Source of the DNA: Leptospira neocaledonica
GTDB lineage: Bacteria > Spirochaetota > Leptospiria > Leptospirales > Leptospiraceae
DNA: 64,000 bases
Reading direction: 5' to 3'
Assembly (NCBI RefSeq): GCF_002812205.1
Contig: NZ_NPEA01000001.1
Location: 372,001-436,000 of the forward strand
This document shows, one piece after another, positions 8,606 through 19,867 of the stretch. Numbering within the stretch: the stretch's first letter is position 1; each line of letters opens with the position of its first letter. A program made the translations under genes and the position numbers. The notes below the pieces were generated by a model. The model saw only the letters and a program-made list of their open reading frames with translations. It did no database searches and was not told where the DNA came from.

Positions 8606-10062
8606 TTGATAGTTTCGGGCAATTCCACCTTAGAAGCCCAGTCGGAAATCATTTTAGCAAAACCGAATATTTTATCTTCGTGTAAGGCGGGAGCAGTTAT
8701 TTGCAAACCGATAGGAAGTCCATTAGAATCTTTTCCGATTGGAACAGACATGGCAGGAACTCCAGCTAAGTTCACAGAAGTTGTAAGAATATCCGCCTTA
8801 TACATTTGGATCGGATCGGAAGTTTTTTCACCCACTTTAAACGCAGTTGTAGGAGATGTAGGCTGAAGGATCAGATCAACTTTGGAAAAATAACCTTCAT
8901 ATTCTTTTTTGATCAGAACTCTGGCTTTCTGAGCTCTACCGTAATATGCGTCGTAATAACCCGCAGATAAGGAGAATGTTCCAAGAAGTATCCTTCTCTG
9001 GACTTCTTTTCCGAAACCTTCACTTCTACTTGTTACGTATAAATCTTCCAGTTTACCGCTTGGATCTTTTCTTTGTCCGAAACGGATTCCATCGAACCTG
9101 GAAAGATTAGAAGAACATTCCGCAGTTGCGATGATATAATAGATCGGAATTGAATTGGAAAGAAGAGAGAAATCCAGATCTACAAGTTGAGCACCTTTGG
9201 ATTCCAATTCTGCCAAAAGAGATTCGTATACTTTTGCAATATCAGGTTCAATTTCAGAAGTGATCTTCATCTTCCCTATTCTTAAACCTTTCCAAGGAAG
9301 TTCTTTTACCTTAGAAGGATCGAATGCAGGAATATTTTTAGAAGTAGCATCTCTCTGATCTTTACCAGAGATCACAGAATACACATCTATGATTCCATCT
9401 ATATCCTTTGATAACGGACCAATCTGGTCTAGGCTCGAAGCGTAAGCCACAAGCCCATATCTGGAAACAGTTCCATAAGTAGGTTTTAAACCGTAAATCC
9501 CGCAAAGAGATGCAGGCTGCCTAACGGATCCTCCAGTATCTGAACCCAATGCTACCGGAACAAAAGATGCTGCAACAGCAGCCGCAGATCCTCCGGAAGA
9601 TCCACCCGGGATCCTTGCTGTATCAAACGGATTTTTAGTGACCTGATAAGCAGAATTCTCAGTGGAAGAACCCATTGCAAACTCATCCATATTTGCTCTT
9701 GGAATAAGAACAAAACCTTTCGCTAAAAGTTTTTCGATAGCAGTCGCATGAAATGGAGAACGATAGTTTTCTAAAATTTTAGAAGCGCAAGAAGTGATTG
9801 TATTCTCGATACAAATATTATCCTTCACTCCTATTGGAATACCGTCGAACTCGGAAAGAGGTTTACCTGATTTTCTTCTTTCAGTACTTTCTGCGGCTGC
9901 CCTGACGATACTTTCCTTTTCCCAGGAAAGAAACGCCTTAATTTTGGAATCTTCTGCTTCGATACGAGCGATTAAAGATTGGATCAGATCGGTAGGAGTA
10001 AACTCTCCCGAATTTAAGCCTTTTTTAATATCAGAATATTTTAATTTCCAAAGTTCTTTCAT
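8602..10062 (-). CDS. gatA: Glutamyl-tRNA(Gln)/aspartyl-tRNA(Asn) amidotransferase subunit A
   Basis: 486 residues, amidase-signature family. Releases ammonia from glutamine for tRNA-bound Glu or Asp. The Ser-cisSer-Lys triad is intact: Lys80 in IGVKDNICI, the glycine-serine loop [12 protein letters not shown], and the nucleophilic serine in [12 protein letters not shown]. The start overlaps the gatC stop by four bases, so A and C are coupled. gatB is not in the window. With AsnRS encoded at 879-2186, the likely substrate is Glu-tRNA(Gln). Confidence 0.97.
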   Translation of the reverse strand: MKELWKLKYSDIKKGLNSGEFTPTDLIQSLIARIEAEDSKIKAFLSWEKESIVRAAAESTERRKSGKPLSEFDGIPIGVKDNICIENTITSCASKILENYRSPFHATAIEKLLAKGFVLIPRANMDEFAMGSSTENSAYQVTKNPFDTARIPGGSSGGSAAAVAASFVPVALGSDTGGSVRQPASLCGIYGLKPTYGTVSRYGLVAYASSLDQIGPLSKDIDGIIDVYSVISGKDQRDATSKNIPAFDPSKVKELPWKGLRIGKMKITSEIEPDIAKVYESLLAELESKGAQLVDLDFSLLSNSIPIYYIIATAECSSNLSRFDGIRFGQRKDPSGKLEDLYVTSRSEGFGKEVQRRILLGTFSLSAGYYDAYYGRAQKARVLIKKEYEGYFSKVDLILQPTSPTTAFKVGEKTSDPIQMYKADILTTSVNLAGVPAMSVPIGKDSNGLPIGLQITAPALHEDKIFGFAKMISDWASKVELPETIK

Positions 10063-10349
10063 GTTTCGATCACCTTCGGAACTACGAAGTATCCGTTTTG
10101 AAAGCTAGGTGCGAAAGATTCTATCTGAGAACGGCTCAATCCTTCTTGTGCCTTATCTGCACGAAGTGAATTTCCTTCGTTCGGATATAAGTCCTCGTCG
10201 GATACGGAACTCACATTTAATTCTGTGATCGTATCCACATAATTTAGGACCTTATTAAAATCCGTAAGGAAGTTTTGGATATCCTTAGGATCTATTTTGA
10301 GCCTAGATAACTCTGCGATTTTTTGAAGGGATTCTTCGTTTAGGTTCAC
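10059..10349 (-). CDS. gatC: Glutamyl-tRNA(Gln) amidotransferase subunit C
   Basis: 96 residues, typical GatC, the small belt subunit that stabilises GatAB. The N-terminus [12 protein letters not shown] and the middle [10 protein letters not shown] match the family, as does the C-terminal segment with FVVPKVIET. The start codon is GTG, with AGGAG upstream. gatC and gatA overlap by four bases. Confidence 0.93.
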   Translation of the reverse strand: MNLNEESLQKIAELSRLKIDPKDIQNFLTDFNKVLNYVDTITELNVSSVSDEDLYPNEGNSLRADKAQEGLSRSQIESFAPSFQNGYFVVPKVIET

Positions 10350-10370
10350 GGCCTTCGTTCTCCTTTTCCC

Positions 10371-11786
10371 TTAATAGGCGTTCTTATCCATCACACCTTT
10401 TAAAGGTGTAAGCAGGATGATTTTAATATCTAACCAAAGAGACCAGTTTTCTATATAGTAGATATCCGCATCAATTCTATCATCGATAGAAGTGTCTCCT
10501 CTCAGACCCTGCACTTGCGCAAGACCGGTGATCCCAGCCTTGACCGCATGCCTTCTCATATAATGTCTATGATCCGTTTTGAATTTTTCGACAAAATGAG
10601 GTCTTTCGGGTCTTGGACCCACTACGGACATATCTCCTAAAAGCACATTAAAAAACTGAGGTATTTCGTCAAGGGAGGTCTTACGTAGTATCTTGCCAAT
10701 CCCAGTCACCCTCGGATCATTCTGGACTGTCCACGTAGTCTCAGATTGGGACCTTGTTTGGACTACCATACTTCTAAACTTGATCATTTTGAAACTTTTA
10801 TTGTCCAAGCCCACTCTTTCCTGGTAATAAAATACCGGCCCCCTGGAGCTTAATTTGATCAGAAATGCGATGATCAGAAACACAGGCGAAAAAAGAGTAA
10901 TGAAGAAAAGAGAAAATAGAATATCAAAACTTCTTTTGATAACTCGGTTATAGCCAAGGCGAACAGGAATATTTCGGATAGAAATAACCGGAAGACCGTC
11001 CATCTCATCCACTCTTCCTTTTGCCTTGATGAATTCTTGGAAACCAGGTATTACTTTTAGATCGATACCTTCCGTATCACATGCATCCAAAACAGTTTCC
11101 AGGCAATCGCCTTCTGCGTTATTCAGGGCATAAACTACTAGGTCGGGTTTTATCTCAGACAAAACCTTCTCTATCTTGTTAGTCTTTCCGACAACTTGCA
11201 TCTCTTTACGGATTGCCTTGGAGTTTCCAGAACTCACATAACCTATGATTTGGTATCCGTAGATCTGATGTCTTTGGACTGAATCCGCAAAACGAGCGGC
11301 AGTCTCTCTTGTCCCTATCACAAGAACTCTACGTAAATTGTATCCTTTACTTCTGAGATATCTTAAAAATTGGCGGGCGAGAAGGTGAAGAGCACCAATC
11401 GAAAAAATATTTGTTCCTGCAAAAACTAAAATGAAAGAACGAGAGAATCTTTCGCTTCCGAAATCACCTCGGAAGAAGAATAACATAGACAATACGAAAA
11501 GTAAATTTAAGAACACTCCCCCGAAAATCGCAAGGAACTCGTCCAGGAAGGACAATCCCCTTCTGGGATGATATAAATCTATGAATAAGAAGACGATTAC
11601 TTGAGAAACGGAGAGAACGGAACCTAATATAAAATAACTTTCAAGATCAATATAAGATCTATCTATTCCTGTAGGATCTCCTACGTAAAAACGAAGAAGG
11701 AACGCGAAGACACAACTTCCCAAAGAGAAGATTAGGTCTAAAAAGACGAATAATAATTTAAAAGTTTGGCTTCTTTCTTTCAGCAT
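10371..11786 (-). CDS. Polyprenyl glycosylphosphotransferase (WbaP/WcaJ-like)
   Basis: 471 residues. Residues 1-140 hold four to five membrane helices; about 150-260 is a Rossmann-like CoA-binding domain ([16 protein letters not shown]); the C-terminal 200 residues are the catalytic bacterial sugar transferase domain. This starts with the re-entrant membrane helix at [20 protein letters not shown], followed by KFRSMV, the DE pair in [15 protein letters not shown] and [11 protein letters not shown]. The family moves a sugar-1-phosphate onto undecaprenyl phosphate, the first step of O-antigen, capsule or exopolysaccharide synthesis. It sits directly after lptD, and uppP is close by, giving an envelope-glycan cluster. 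Which sugar is used cannot be read from sequence. Confidence 0.9.
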   Translation of the reverse strand: MLKERSQTFKLLFVFLDLIFSLGSCVFAFLLRFYVGDPTGIDRSYIDLESYFILGSVLSVSQVIVFLFIDLYHPRRGLSFLDEFLAIFGGVFLNLLFVLSMLFFFRGDFGSERFSRSFILVFAGTNIFSIGALHLLARQFLRYLRSKGYNLRRVLVIGTRETAARFADSVQRHQIYGYQIIGYVSSGNSKAIRKEMQVVGKTNKIEKVLSEIKPDLVVYALNNAEGDCLETVLDACDTEGIDLKVIPGFQEFIKAKGRVDEMDGLPVISIRNIPVRLGYNRVIKRSFDILFSLFFITLFSPVFLIIAFLIKLSSRGPVFYYQERVGLDNKSFKMIKFRSMVVQTRSQSETTWTVQNDPRVTGIGKILRKTSLDEIPQFFNVLLGDMSVVGPRPERPHFVEKFKTDHRHYMRRHAVKAGITGLAQVQGLRGDTSIDDRIDADIYYIENWSLWLDIKIILLTPLKGVMDKNAY

Positions 11787-11787
11787 A

Positions 11788-14733
11788 TTATTCCGACTCG
11801 ACTCCTTCCGTATAACCTGTCCGCAGAGGACGTTTTCTAAATCTGAACAGACGGATCCTGGAAAGTTGGGAAGAATCTTCCTGGCCTAGACTGAAATCCG
11901 TTAGAGATATGGAGAAGAAAATGGACTGGTCGTAAAAAGTCACTTGGCTTGCTCCAGTTATTCCCCCAGGTACGGATCTAAGATCACTACTTAGACCCAA
12001 TCTGAAATTCATCGTATGCAGATTATATTTTAAGACGGCCATTGCACGGTTAACATTCAGAGCGGTAGTTTGTCTTGCCTGAGTACCGTTTATCCCCGAA
12101 CCGTTGATGATATCCTGGCCGAAATTCGTTGAGTTCATATTCATAGAAGTGAACGGAGAAGTAGGGTCCGTATTCAAAATATATCTTTGGTAATAATAAT
12201 TATCCGTTTGATTAGTGTATCTCCAAGGTTCAGTCACCCTTGAATCGATTTCCGCCTCAAATCCGAATTCTCTAGTGATATCGATACTTGCTTTAGCGTA
12301 GATTCTATAATTGTCCATCATAGAAGCGTAATAAATATGATACCAGGTTCCCCCAACTTCTAACTCACGAATATATCTTAAGAAAGGAAGTCTAAATCCT
12401 CCCATTTTATACGATAGAGTGAAGTTATTGGACAAAGGACGATGTAAGGGAGTATGATATACAAAATCATTATTGAAAAAAAGTCCCGTATAAAAACTTC
12501 TTTTTCTCTCCAAAAGCGTTCTCTTTCTTTTACTGAATCCATCCAAGAAATCTATATAACCTGCAAAACGGAATACTGTATAATACCATCTTTCCTGGCT
12601 CGTAGGCTGAGGTTGGTATTCGTCCGAAAAGGTTCTAAGATCTCGGATAGTTTTAAGAGAAACTTCGAAATTTTCCAAGGCATAACTTTCCAAAGAAAGT
12701 TCCATCTCATGCTGGCGATTTTTCATGAGAATAGGATCTTGCAAATCGGGCTTCTCCGCTTCTAACTTACGGTATGTTGCATTAAAAAATAATATAGGAG
12801 CACCAATTCTTAAGTTAGTATTCGTTCTAAAATATTGATAACTGTCCCTGGCCAAACTTCTTTCCAAGGAAGTAAAGTTAGTAGAAACAGTATCCGCATT
12901 TCCCGCAGGTAATTGAGCGGATTGTTTTTTAGCCCCGTAATAAACGCTCGGAGCCAAGGACACGTAACTTCCAAAATTCATAGAAGTTCTAAATCCTGTC
13001 TCTCCCTGTAAGAAGTTCTGAGTCCTAAGAAGATTTTCTTTATAGTCCCCGTTCGGATTATCGTAACTTCCATCGGAAGTAGGAATTTTCAGTTTTTCTT
13101 GGGTAGGAACGCCGTAGAATCTCATCAATGTATTCGTTAAATATACGTCCCAATATACCGGAGTTTCGAAATAAGGAAGTTTAGCGATTTCAGAACTGTT
13201 TTTGATCGTAACAGAAGGAAGAATATCCACTGTAGGGAAATAACCCGATTTGGATAAAGGAGAAAGGTTATAGAAGAGCATATTTCTCTTCATGTTGATA
13301 TTAACCGAAAGATCTCCCCTATTCTCGGTATAATCCAATTTCCATTCCAGGTTATTCCGAACGTAACCGTAGCGAACATCTCTGAATGTATATAAGGACT
13401 GCAAACTATTGCTTGGTTGATATCTATTCCCGTATTCGTATTCGAATAAACGGTTCGTAAAATTCTCATATTGAACGGAAAGGTTTCGGGTAACGTCCTT
13501 CTCCGTATTATTCATTTTAGAATTTAAGAATATTCTGCCTTTCCACCAAGGATCCCTATCCTCTCCGATATTCGGAATATTGGTCCCCCAAAAATTTCCC
13601 TTATCTACTTGGTTAGTGACTGCACTTGTTCCGAGACCGTAATTTGCAAATCTATCCTCAAAACCGGAAGTAATCTGGTAGGCTTTATGATTCGCGTAAC
13701 CTATATCTATCAAATAGTTTAGATTATTACTTTGCCTCCACATCTCCATCTGGAAGGCTTGTCCCGTTTTTTCATAGAAGTCCGCTCGGAACTTATAACC
13801 CATTGGAGTCCAGGACCAAGAAGGGATCGTGGACCATTGTAAGGAGTTTTGGATGAATAAACCTTGGGTATTATTCTTACCTGCTTGGGTGGTCCAACCG
13901 TTTCCTAAATTATTATTATAAAAGAATGGAAGCCAGAATACTGTCGTACCTCCTACCTGGAATCGAACGTTAGTTCCTACAACCGTTCTATCTTGATAGA
14001 GTACAACTTTATCAACCTTAAAAGAATAATGAGGCTTCTCGGCATTACATGAGGTGAAATATCCCATCTCCAACATGTAACGTTTATCATCTAATTTTTT
14101 GACTTTCTCTCCGAAGAAGTATGCTGGTGCGACCGTTCCTTTGGTATTATAGACCACACCCTTATCCAATTTATAGTCATAGATGAATTTATCTCCGGTG
14201 ATTTTCGCTCTTCCATCTTCGAATTTAATCCCGCCTTCCGCATAAACTTCTTGGCGGTCCGAATCTACCGAAATTGTCTCTGCTTCCAAACTTCCGGATC
14301 TAAGTTTGATACGAACTCTACCTCTTAAAACCAAAACTCCGCCCTTGGTTTGATCCACTCTCATGAGCTCCCCTTCGGCGGCATTCTCTATGACCATGGG
14401 AAGATCTTTCTTAGTTGTTCCGGCTAACGCGGCAAAGTCGGGCTTATTATCTTCCTTCTCTCCTAAAGCGGCCTTTAATCTTTTACGTCTAGTATAGATA
14501 GAACCTTCTCTGGAAAGACCCAGGTTCTCCAACTGTTCATCCACTTCTCTTTCGCTTAGAACTTCGATGGACTTGTTTAAGAGGCGGTTTCTGGTCTTAA
14601 CAACAGACCTTTGGGTATCGTCTTCCGAGTTCGCATCACCTGCAGAACCCCGAGGGCCTAGGTCGGCCGGTTGCCCCCATAATAGACTAGGCAAAAAAAG
14701 CAAAAATAGACAATTTCGGATCCAGGGGCGCAT
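11788..14733 (-). CDS. lptD: LPS-assembly outer-membrane protein LptD
   Basis: 981 residues with a signal peptide ([13 protein letters not shown]). About residues 105-230 form the OstA/LptA-like beta-jellyroll ([29 protein letters not shown]). The rest is a large beta-barrel rich in aromatic alternating strands, ending in a strand-like [15 protein letters not shown]. LptD inserts LPS into the outer leaflet with LptE. Two oddities: the mature chain seems to have one Cys (YFTSCNAEK), so the four-Cys disulfide switch of E. coli LptD is absent, and residues about 50-90 resemble a SAP-type helix-turn-helix ([19 protein letters not shown]). It lies between uppP and the glycosylphosphotransferase gene. 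Confidence 0.9.
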   Translation of the reverse strand: MRPWIRNCLFLLFLPSLLWGQPADLGPRGSAGDANSEDDTQRSVVKTRNRLLNKSIEVLSEREVDEQLENLGLSREGSIYTRRKRLKAALGEKEDNKPDFAALAGTTKKDLPMVIENAAEGELMRVDQTKGGVLVLRGRVRIKLRSGSLEAETISVDSDRQEVYAEGGIKFEDGRAKITGDKFIYDYKLDKGVVYNTKGTVAPAYFFGEKVKKLDDKRYMLEMGYFTSCNAEKPHYSFKVDKVVLYQDRTVVGTNVRFQVGGTTVFWLPFFYNNNLGNGWTTQAGKNNTQGLFIQNSLQWSTIPSWSWTPMGYKFRADFYEKTGQAFQMEMWRQSNNLNYLIDIGYANHKAYQITSGFEDRFANYGLGTSAVTNQVDKGNFWGTNIPNIGEDRDPWWKGRIFLNSKMNNTEKDVTRNLSVQYENFTNRLFEYEYGNRYQPSNSLQSLYTFRDVRYGYVRNNLEWKLDYTENRGDLSVNINMKRNMLFYNLSPLSKSGYFPTVDILPSVTIKNSSEIAKLPYFETPVYWDVYLTNTLMRFYGVPTQEKLKIPTSDGSYDNPNGDYKENLLRTQNFLQGETGFRTSMNFGSYVSLAPSVYYGAKKQSAQLPAGNADTVSTNFTSLERSLARDSYQYFRTNTNLRIGAPILFFNATYRKLEAEKPDLQDPILMKNRQHEMELSLESYALENFEVSLKTIRDLRTFSDEYQPQPTSQERWYYTVFRFAGYIDFLDGFSKRKRTLLERKRSFYTGLFFNNDFVYHTPLHRPLSNNFTLSYKMGGFRLPFLRYIRELEVGGTWYHIYYASMMDNYRIYAKASIDITREFGFEAEIDSRVTEPWRYTNQTDNYYYQRYILNTDPTSPFTSMNMNSTNFGQDIINGSGINGTQARQTTALNVNRAMAVLKYNLHTMNFRLGLSSDLRSVPGGITGASQVTFYDQSIFFSISLTDFSLGQEDSSQLSRIRLFRFRKRPLRTGYTEGVESE

Positions 14734-14762
14734 TCCGATCTAAGCCAGACTATCGTGTCGGG

Positions 14763-15608
14763 TCAGCCCTGCATCACTAATTTGTAGAAGGTAAGCACTG
14801 AGATCCCAAGAAGTATCCGATACCAGCCGAACCCGGTAAAGGAATGGGACTGCAAGTATTTCAGGAACCATTTGATTACGAAAAAACAAAGTAGGAAGGA
14901 AAGAACAAAACCCAAACCTAAAATCGGCAGATTCTCCCAATTTAACACTGCCCGATGTTTGAATAGTTTATAAGCTCCGGCCAGGAATAACACGGGAACC
15001 GCAACGAAGAAGGAAAATTCGGCGGAACTTCTAGTATCCTTTCCCAAAAATCTGGCGGTTACGATCGTTGCTCCGGATCTGGAAACACCAGGGACCAAAG
15101 CTAAACATTGGAAAATACCGATCAGAATCGCATCCTTTGTTCCGATAGGTTCACTTGTTTTAATCTTTTCATTTCTTTGGAACCAGAACTCAGATGCCAA
15201 GATAAGAATTCCTCCGATAAGCCAAGCTCCTCCTAAGATCGCCAAAATATCTTCTCTTGCCTTGATCTTATCTAAAAATCCCCTGAACAAAAATCCAGCG
15301 GCCATAATCGGCAAAAATCCAATCGTAACTCTGATTAAGAAAAGGAATCCTTCTTTGTTTTCTTCTTTGCGGAGAAGGTAACGTACTGCCGATCTTCCCT
15401 GATCTAAAAACTTTTCCTTATATAATACCAGAACAGACAGAATCGCACCGCTTTGGATGAATATATCGAATAGGTCGTCGAAATCCGCTCCCTCCGAAAA
15501 TGGATAGAAGGAGGAGAATAAGAAAAGGTGTCCTGTGGAGGACACCGGTAAGAATTCCGTAATCGCTTCAATTACGCTACGGAAGATTGCGTTTAGATAT
15601 GAATTCAA
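14763..15608 (-). CDS. uppP: Undecaprenyl-diphosphatase
   Basis: 281 residues, a multi-span membrane protein of the BacA/UppP family. It recycles the C55 lipid carrier by removing one phosphate from undecaprenyl diphosphate. Signature 1 is [14 protein letters not shown] (residues about 14-27) and signature 2 is [17 protein letters not shown]. It is placed between a lipoprotein gene and lptD, near the polyprenyl glycosylphosphotransferase that consumes the same carrier. Confidence 0.95.
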   Translation of the reverse strand: MNSYLNAIFRSVIEAITEFLPVSSTGHLFLFSSFYPFSEGADFDDLFDIFIQSGAILSVLVLYKEKFLDQGRSAVRYLLRKEENKEGFLFLIRVTIGFLPIMAAGFLFRGFLDKIKAREDILAILGGAWLIGGILILASEFWFQRNEKIKTSEPIGTKDAILIGIFQCLALVPGVSRSGATIVTARFLGKDTRSSAEFSFFVAVPVLFLAGAYKLFKHRAVLNWENLPILGLGFVLSFLLCFFVIKWFLKYLQSHSFTGFGWYRILLGISVLTFYKLVMQG

Positions 15609-15629
15609 ATCGTTGAAAAATTTCTTTTT

Positions 15630-16373
15630 TTACTTAGTAGCTTCTGGCGCTGTTGTAGGAGTAGTAGCCTCCGGTGCCTTGGTTTCCTCGGCCTTAGGCG
15701 CCTCTTCCTTATTTGCTCCAGGAATGGTGAATTCTTTCTCCAGATATTTTTCCAGATCGAATTTATCGTTATGTTTAATAGCGACAGATTCTTTAATTCT
15801 GTCTAGAACCGATTTATAAACTTCTTCCGATTTTCTTCCTTTAATCTGAGCTCTTGCTGCATCATAACATTGTTCCAGAGTTAAAGACTCCGCTTGTTTA
15901 TATTTAGCACGGAGTTCTTGGCAACCTTGGTTCAACTCTTGCTCGGTAATTTTAATTCTGGATTCGATCTGCTCAGCGATGTACATTCCATAGATCATCT
16001 GCATCTCTTGGAATTTTAAAATTTCTTTAATATCGGATCTTTTGCTGAAACCACTTTTGTCAGCGGCAGCTTTTACAACCATCATCTCATGATAACGATC
16101 GAAAAACTTTCTCTTTTTAAATTCAGGTCTTAGTTGTAAGAAAGCTTGAGGGACTTTGCTTTCCTCTTCTGTGAAAAGGAATCTAATAACATTCTTTTTT
16201 TCAATGTTTTGTGTACGGCTTAAAGAATCCAAAGCGACATCCAAAGCGCTTTCAAAACTTGCAGTAGTGATCTTATTGCCATCGATGGATTCGATGACCG
16301 GAGTACCGTCTCCACAATAAGCGAATAAGAAAAAAGATAAGAGTAAAGTGAGGGAGATATATAGCCTTTTCAT
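15630..16373 (-). CDS. Lipoprotein with SurA/PpiC-like N-terminal region
   Basis: 247 residues from the chosen ATG at 16373. A longer frame back to 16424 would run through the palindrome and lacks a signal at its N-terminus, whereas MKRLYISLTLL begins a proper lipoprotein signal with Cys20 (FLFAYC). The mature start VIESIDGNKITTASFESAL resembles the chaperone region of SurA/PpiC-type foldases, but no isomerase domain is evident. The rest is helical and charged, ending in a Pro/Ala/Glu/Thr-rich tail (residues about 215-247) that is probably disordered. The ribosome site appears to be inside the palindromic repeat just upstream (AGGA). It follows mfd by 50 bases. A folding or anchoring role is only inferred. 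Confidence 0.75.
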   Translation of the reverse strand: MKRLYISLTLLLSFFLFAYCGDGTPVIESIDGNKITTASFESALDVALDSLSRTQNIEKKNVIRFLFTEEESKVPQAFLQLRPEFKKRKFFDRYHEMMVVKAAADKSGFSKRSDIKEILKFQEMQMIYGMYIAEQIESRIKITEQELNQGCQELRAKYKQAESLTLEQCYDAARAQIKGRKSEEVYKSVLDRIKESVAIKHNDKFDLEKYLEKEFTIPGANKEEAPKAEETKAPEATTPTTAPEATK

Positions 16374-16377
16374 CTGT

Positions 16378-16391
16378 GTTGGAATTCCTAC
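16378..16391 (-). repeat. Dispersed palindromic repeat, copy 3, in a ribosome-binding region
   Basis: On the minus strand it reads GTAGGAATTCCAAC, identical to copies 1 and 2. It ends four bases before the ATG of the lipoprotein gene (start 16373) and contains AGGA about 12 bases from that ATG, the only Shine-Dalgarno-like string there. It lies in the 50-base gap after mfd. Confidence 0.6.
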
Positions 16392-16423
16392 GCAAAAAAT
16401 AGGAGAACCGGGCCTGGCGTCCA

Positions 16424-19400
16424 TTACTTTTTGTCGGGCAACATTTCCGTTAAGAAGTACACAAGTTTCACAAGTTTGTCCTTTTGGTTGGCTTTTCCGG
16501 GAACGTACAAAAGAACATTCGGTTCTCTAGGATTCATGGTAAGACCCATCCGAGCCGAAATCAAGTTTACAATTTTGTCATAACTGCCTAAGAAATGTGC
16601 TCCCAATTTCAGACGAATTTCCTCCCCTAACTCGGAGACTGATTCAAAACCTAAGACGGAAGCAAGGGTCCTAATTTTTTCCAACATCAAGAAAGTTTTT
16701 GCTTCTTCTGGAGGTTCGCCGAAACGATCCGTCATTTCCTGGGCAACTTCTTCTATTTCGTCTAGATCTCTTGCGCCTTCGAATCGTTTATAAAATTCTA
16801 TCTTCTGCCTTGTGTCAGGTATGTATGATTCAGGAATGAAGAAGTTAGAATCCAAATTGATCGCGGTTCGCACTTCAATTTTAACTTCTTCTCCTTTAAT
16901 TCTTGCGATCGCTTCTTCCAACATCTGCACATACAGATCGAAGCCGACTTCCATAATATCTCCGGATTGTTCCTTTCCTAAAAGATTACCTGCACCTCGG
17001 ATTTCCAAGTCACGCATTGCTACCTTGAATCCGGAACCAAGTTCTTGGTATTCGTAAATAGTATTCAGTCGTTTTTCCGCATCTTCCGTTACTACCCTGT
17101 CTTTAGGAAGAAGAAGGTAGGCAAACGCCTTTCGGTCACTTCTTCCCACTCTACCTCGAATCTGGTAAAGCTGAGAAAGGCCGAATAGATCGGCTCTTTT
17201 TACGATTAGAGTATTTACATTTGGGATATCTATCCCGGATTCGATAATGGTAGTTGTGACCAAAATATCAAATTTGCGGGCGTAAAAATCCACGAGGGTT
17301 TCTTCGATCTCATCCTCTGTCATTTGTCCATGAAGAACTCCGATGGAAGCCTCGGGAACGATTTCGTTTAATCTTTTAGTCTCTTGTTCAATGGATTCTA
17401 CTCTATTATAAAGATAGAATACTTGCCCTTCTCTCGAAAGTTCGGTGCGGATCGCATCTCTTAGAACCTCTTCGTCTTCTTCGATCACATATGTTTCCAC
17501 ACTTTGTCTGTTTTTAGGCGGAGTAGCTATGATAGAAAGTTCCCTGATCCCGGTTAATGCCATATGAAGCGTGCGCGGGATCGGGGTCGCGGTCAAAGTC
17601 AGAACATCCACAAGATTTTTAATCTTCTTAATGGATTCCTTATGGTTCACTCCGAATCTTTGTTCTTCGTCTATAATGAGTAACCCCAGATTTTTGGGTT
17701 GGACGGAATTTGCAAGAACCGCATGAGTTCCGATGAGCATGTCCACTTTTCCGGCGGCAAAACGTTTCAGAACGTCACGGGTTTCGGCCGCGGTCCTAAG
17801 GCGAGAAACTAATTCCACTGTGATCGGATAGTTCTCGAACCTCTTTTTCATATTATTATAATGTTGTAAGGCAAGGATCGTTGTAGGAGCAAGCATCAGG
17901 ATCTGTTTACCTGCCATTGCCACCTTGAACGCTGCTCTGATGGCAACTTCCGTTTTTCCGTAACCCACATCCCCGCAAATGAGACGATCCATCGGTCTTG
18001 TGGATTCTAGGTCCTTTTTAACTGCTTCGATCGCTTCGATTTGATCCGGAGTTTCTTCGTATTCGAATTCAGCTTCAAACTCTTCCTGGTAGATCGTGTC
18101 CGGAGGAAAAGCATATCCCTGTAATTTAATCCGATTGGAATACATATGGACCAAATCTTCTGCGAGGCCCTCGACTGCCTTTTGGACCCTGTCCTTTGTT
18201 TTTTTCCAGGTACTTTTACCAAGGCTATCTAATCTAGGCCTTTCCGTTCCGCCTACAAATCTTTGGACAAGAGAAATCTGATCCAAAGGGACGAATAACG
18301 TGTCTCCGCCATAATATTCCAGTTTAAGAAAATCTCTTTCTTTTCCACCAGCGTTCACTCTTTCTATTTTGAGGAATTTTCCGACTCCATGGTTTACGTG
18401 AACCACAAAGTCCCCTTCTTTCAGGTCTAGGAAACTTTGGATGGCCTTACTACTTTGTTTTTTGAATCTTGTCTTACGTTTGTATTCCCTGCCGAATACA
18501 TCATTCTCGGATAAGAATAGAAGTTTCTCTTCTTCCCATAAAAAACCGTTTCGTATTTCGGAAACCGCCAAATATACTTCTTCTTTGGATTTGTTAGGAA
18601 GAAGTATTGGTTCCGGCTCAGAAGTTTCCGAATTTAATAAACGAATTCCTTCCGATTCAAAAAGTCCCAAAAGTCTTTGGGTTTGGGCTTCGAAAGAAGA
18701 AGTAAGGATGATTTTCCATCCGCCTTCCGTTTTTAGCTCCCCTATTTTTTCTCGAACCTCTCTGATCTTCCCCTTAAAAGAAGGTGCCTGATGTAGAGGG
18801 CATATCAGATCTTCAGGCTTACTCGGCGGAAGTTGTGTAAATTTAATACCGCTTAGGTTTTCTAAAATTTCGGATTCTTCTTTATCCCTCAAAAGGAAAG
18901 AAGGAGGAGCGCATAAAATCTCCTTACTTCTTTTTTCGTAAAGTGCGTCATATTCCCTCAAAAGATGAGAGTATCTTTCTTTCGCTCCGTTCGGATCCGG
19001 AAATACAAGTCCAGGTTTTGATTTAAAAAAAGATAATATTCCTTTATTTTCCCGGACCATCGGGATAAGTTCTTCGTAATATGTTCCGCCTGCATCGTCC
19101 GGAATCTCAGGCAAATGTAAAGACTTATCCGCATTTATAATCAGGTTGCGATATTGTTCTTTCTGAGAATCCGTGAGAATGAACTCGTCCGCAGGAAGTA
19201 AAAATGCTTCTTTCAGATTTTCCAAAGATCTTTGTGTTTCCGGATCGAATGTGCGGATGGATTCCACTTCGTCCCCGAAAAAATCGATCCGAATAGGATC
19301 AGCGGAGAAGGAAGAAAATACATCCAAGATACCACCCTTCAAACTGAACTCACCGAATGCCTGACACATATCCACTCTGTGATAACCTAAACGAATAAGT

Positions 19401-19861
19401 TCTCTCATTAAAGTTTCAGGTTGGATCTCTTGGCCTAATTTTACGGATAAGGATCTTTCTTTCAGTGCGGAAGCTTCAGGAAGTGTTTTCAAAAAACCGG
19501 AAACGGAAGTGAATACTAAAATTTTTTCTCCGGATAAAATGCGAGCCAGGGCCTGGATCCTTTCTCTTTTCATCTCAGCCGGATAACGCATATACTCGTA
19601 AGGTAAAACTTCCTGGCCTGGAAGGTAACAAACTAGATTAGGATCCAAATAACTTAAACTTTCTCTATATAAAAACTCTGATTCGGTATTTGTAGGAGAG
19701 ATTACAATTTTAGAATTTTTCTGTGCCTGAAAAAGAACGGAAGATAAAAGAGAATGAACGGAAACAGGAACGGAGGAAATTTTAGAATTCTCTTTTGTAG
19801 AAGATAAAAGATCTTCTAAAGATTTTTTCCAATCGCCCGGAGTGGAAGCCAATTTAGCCAT
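16424..19861 (-). CDS. mfd: Transcription-repair coupling factor
   Basis: 1145 residues, full length. Mfd removes RNA polymerase stalled at DNA damage and recruits UvrA. Domains in order: a UvrB-like damage module (about 1-400); the RNA-polymerase-interacting CarD-like domain (FLDLKEGDFVVHVNHGVGKF, about 470-540); the RecG-like SF2 translocase with Walker A GDVGYGKTEVAIRAA (about 627), DEEQ in LLIIDEEQRFG and the late motif QIRGRVGRS; and the C-terminal TRCF domain. It lies six bases after panC in the same orientation. Confidence 0.97.
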   Translation of the reverse strand: MAKLASTPGDWKKSLEDLLSSTKENSKISSVPVSVHSLLSSVLFQAQKNSKIVISPTNTESEFLYRESLSYLDPNLVCYLPGQEVLPYEYMRYPAEMKRERIQALARILSGEKILVFTSVSGFLKTLPEASALKERSLSVKLGQEIQPETLMRELIRLGYHRVDMCQAFGEFSLKGGILDVFSSFSADPIRIDFFGDEVESIRTFDPETQRSLENLKEAFLLPADEFILTDSQKEQYRNLIINADKSLHLPEIPDDAGGTYYEELIPMVRENKGILSFFKSKPGLVFPDPNGAKERYSHLLREYDALYEKRSKEILCAPPSFLLRDKEESEILENLSGIKFTQLPPSKPEDLICPLHQAPSFKGKIREVREKIGELKTEGGWKIILTSSFEAQTQRLLGLFESEGIRLLNSETSEPEPILLPNKSKEEVYLAVSEIRNGFLWEEEKLLFLSENDVFGREYKRKTRFKKQSSKAIQSFLDLKEGDFVVHVNHGVGKFLKIERVNAGGKERDFLKLEYYGGDTLFVPLDQISLVQRFVGGTERPRLDSLGKSTWKKTKDRVQKAVEGLAEDLVHMYSNRIKLQGYAFPPDTIYQEEFEAEFEYEETPDQIEAIEAVKKDLESTRPMDRLICGDVGYGKTEVAIRAAFKVAMAGKQILMLAPTTILALQHYNNMKKRFENYPITVELVSRLRTAAETRDVLKRFAAGKVDMLIGTHAVLANSVQPKNLGLLIIDEEQRFGVNHKESIKKIKNLVDVLTLTATPIPRTLHMALTGIRELSIIATPPKNRQSVETYVIEEDEEVLRDAIRTELSREGQVFYLYNRVESIEQETKRLNEIVPEASIGVLHGQMTEDEIEETLVDFYARKFDILVTTTIIESGIDIPNVNTLIVKRADLFGLSQLYQIRGRVGRSDRKAFAYLLLPKDRVVTEDAEKRLNTIYEYQELGSGFKVAMRDLEIRGAGNLLGKEQSGDIMEVGFDLYVQMLEEAIARIKGEEVKIEVRTAINLDSNFFIPESYIPDTRQKIEFYKRFEGARDLDEIEEVAQEMTDRFGEPPEEAKTFLMLEKIRTLASVLGFESVSELGEEIRLKLGAHFLGSYDKIVNLISARMGLTMNPREPNVLLYVPGKANQKDKLVKLVYFLTEMLPDKK

Positions 19862-19867
19862 ACTAAA

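Noticed and set aside
16374..16424. N-terminal extension of the lipoprotein gene to 16424
   Set aside because: It would place 17 residues, including the translated palindrome, before a clear lipoprotein signal.
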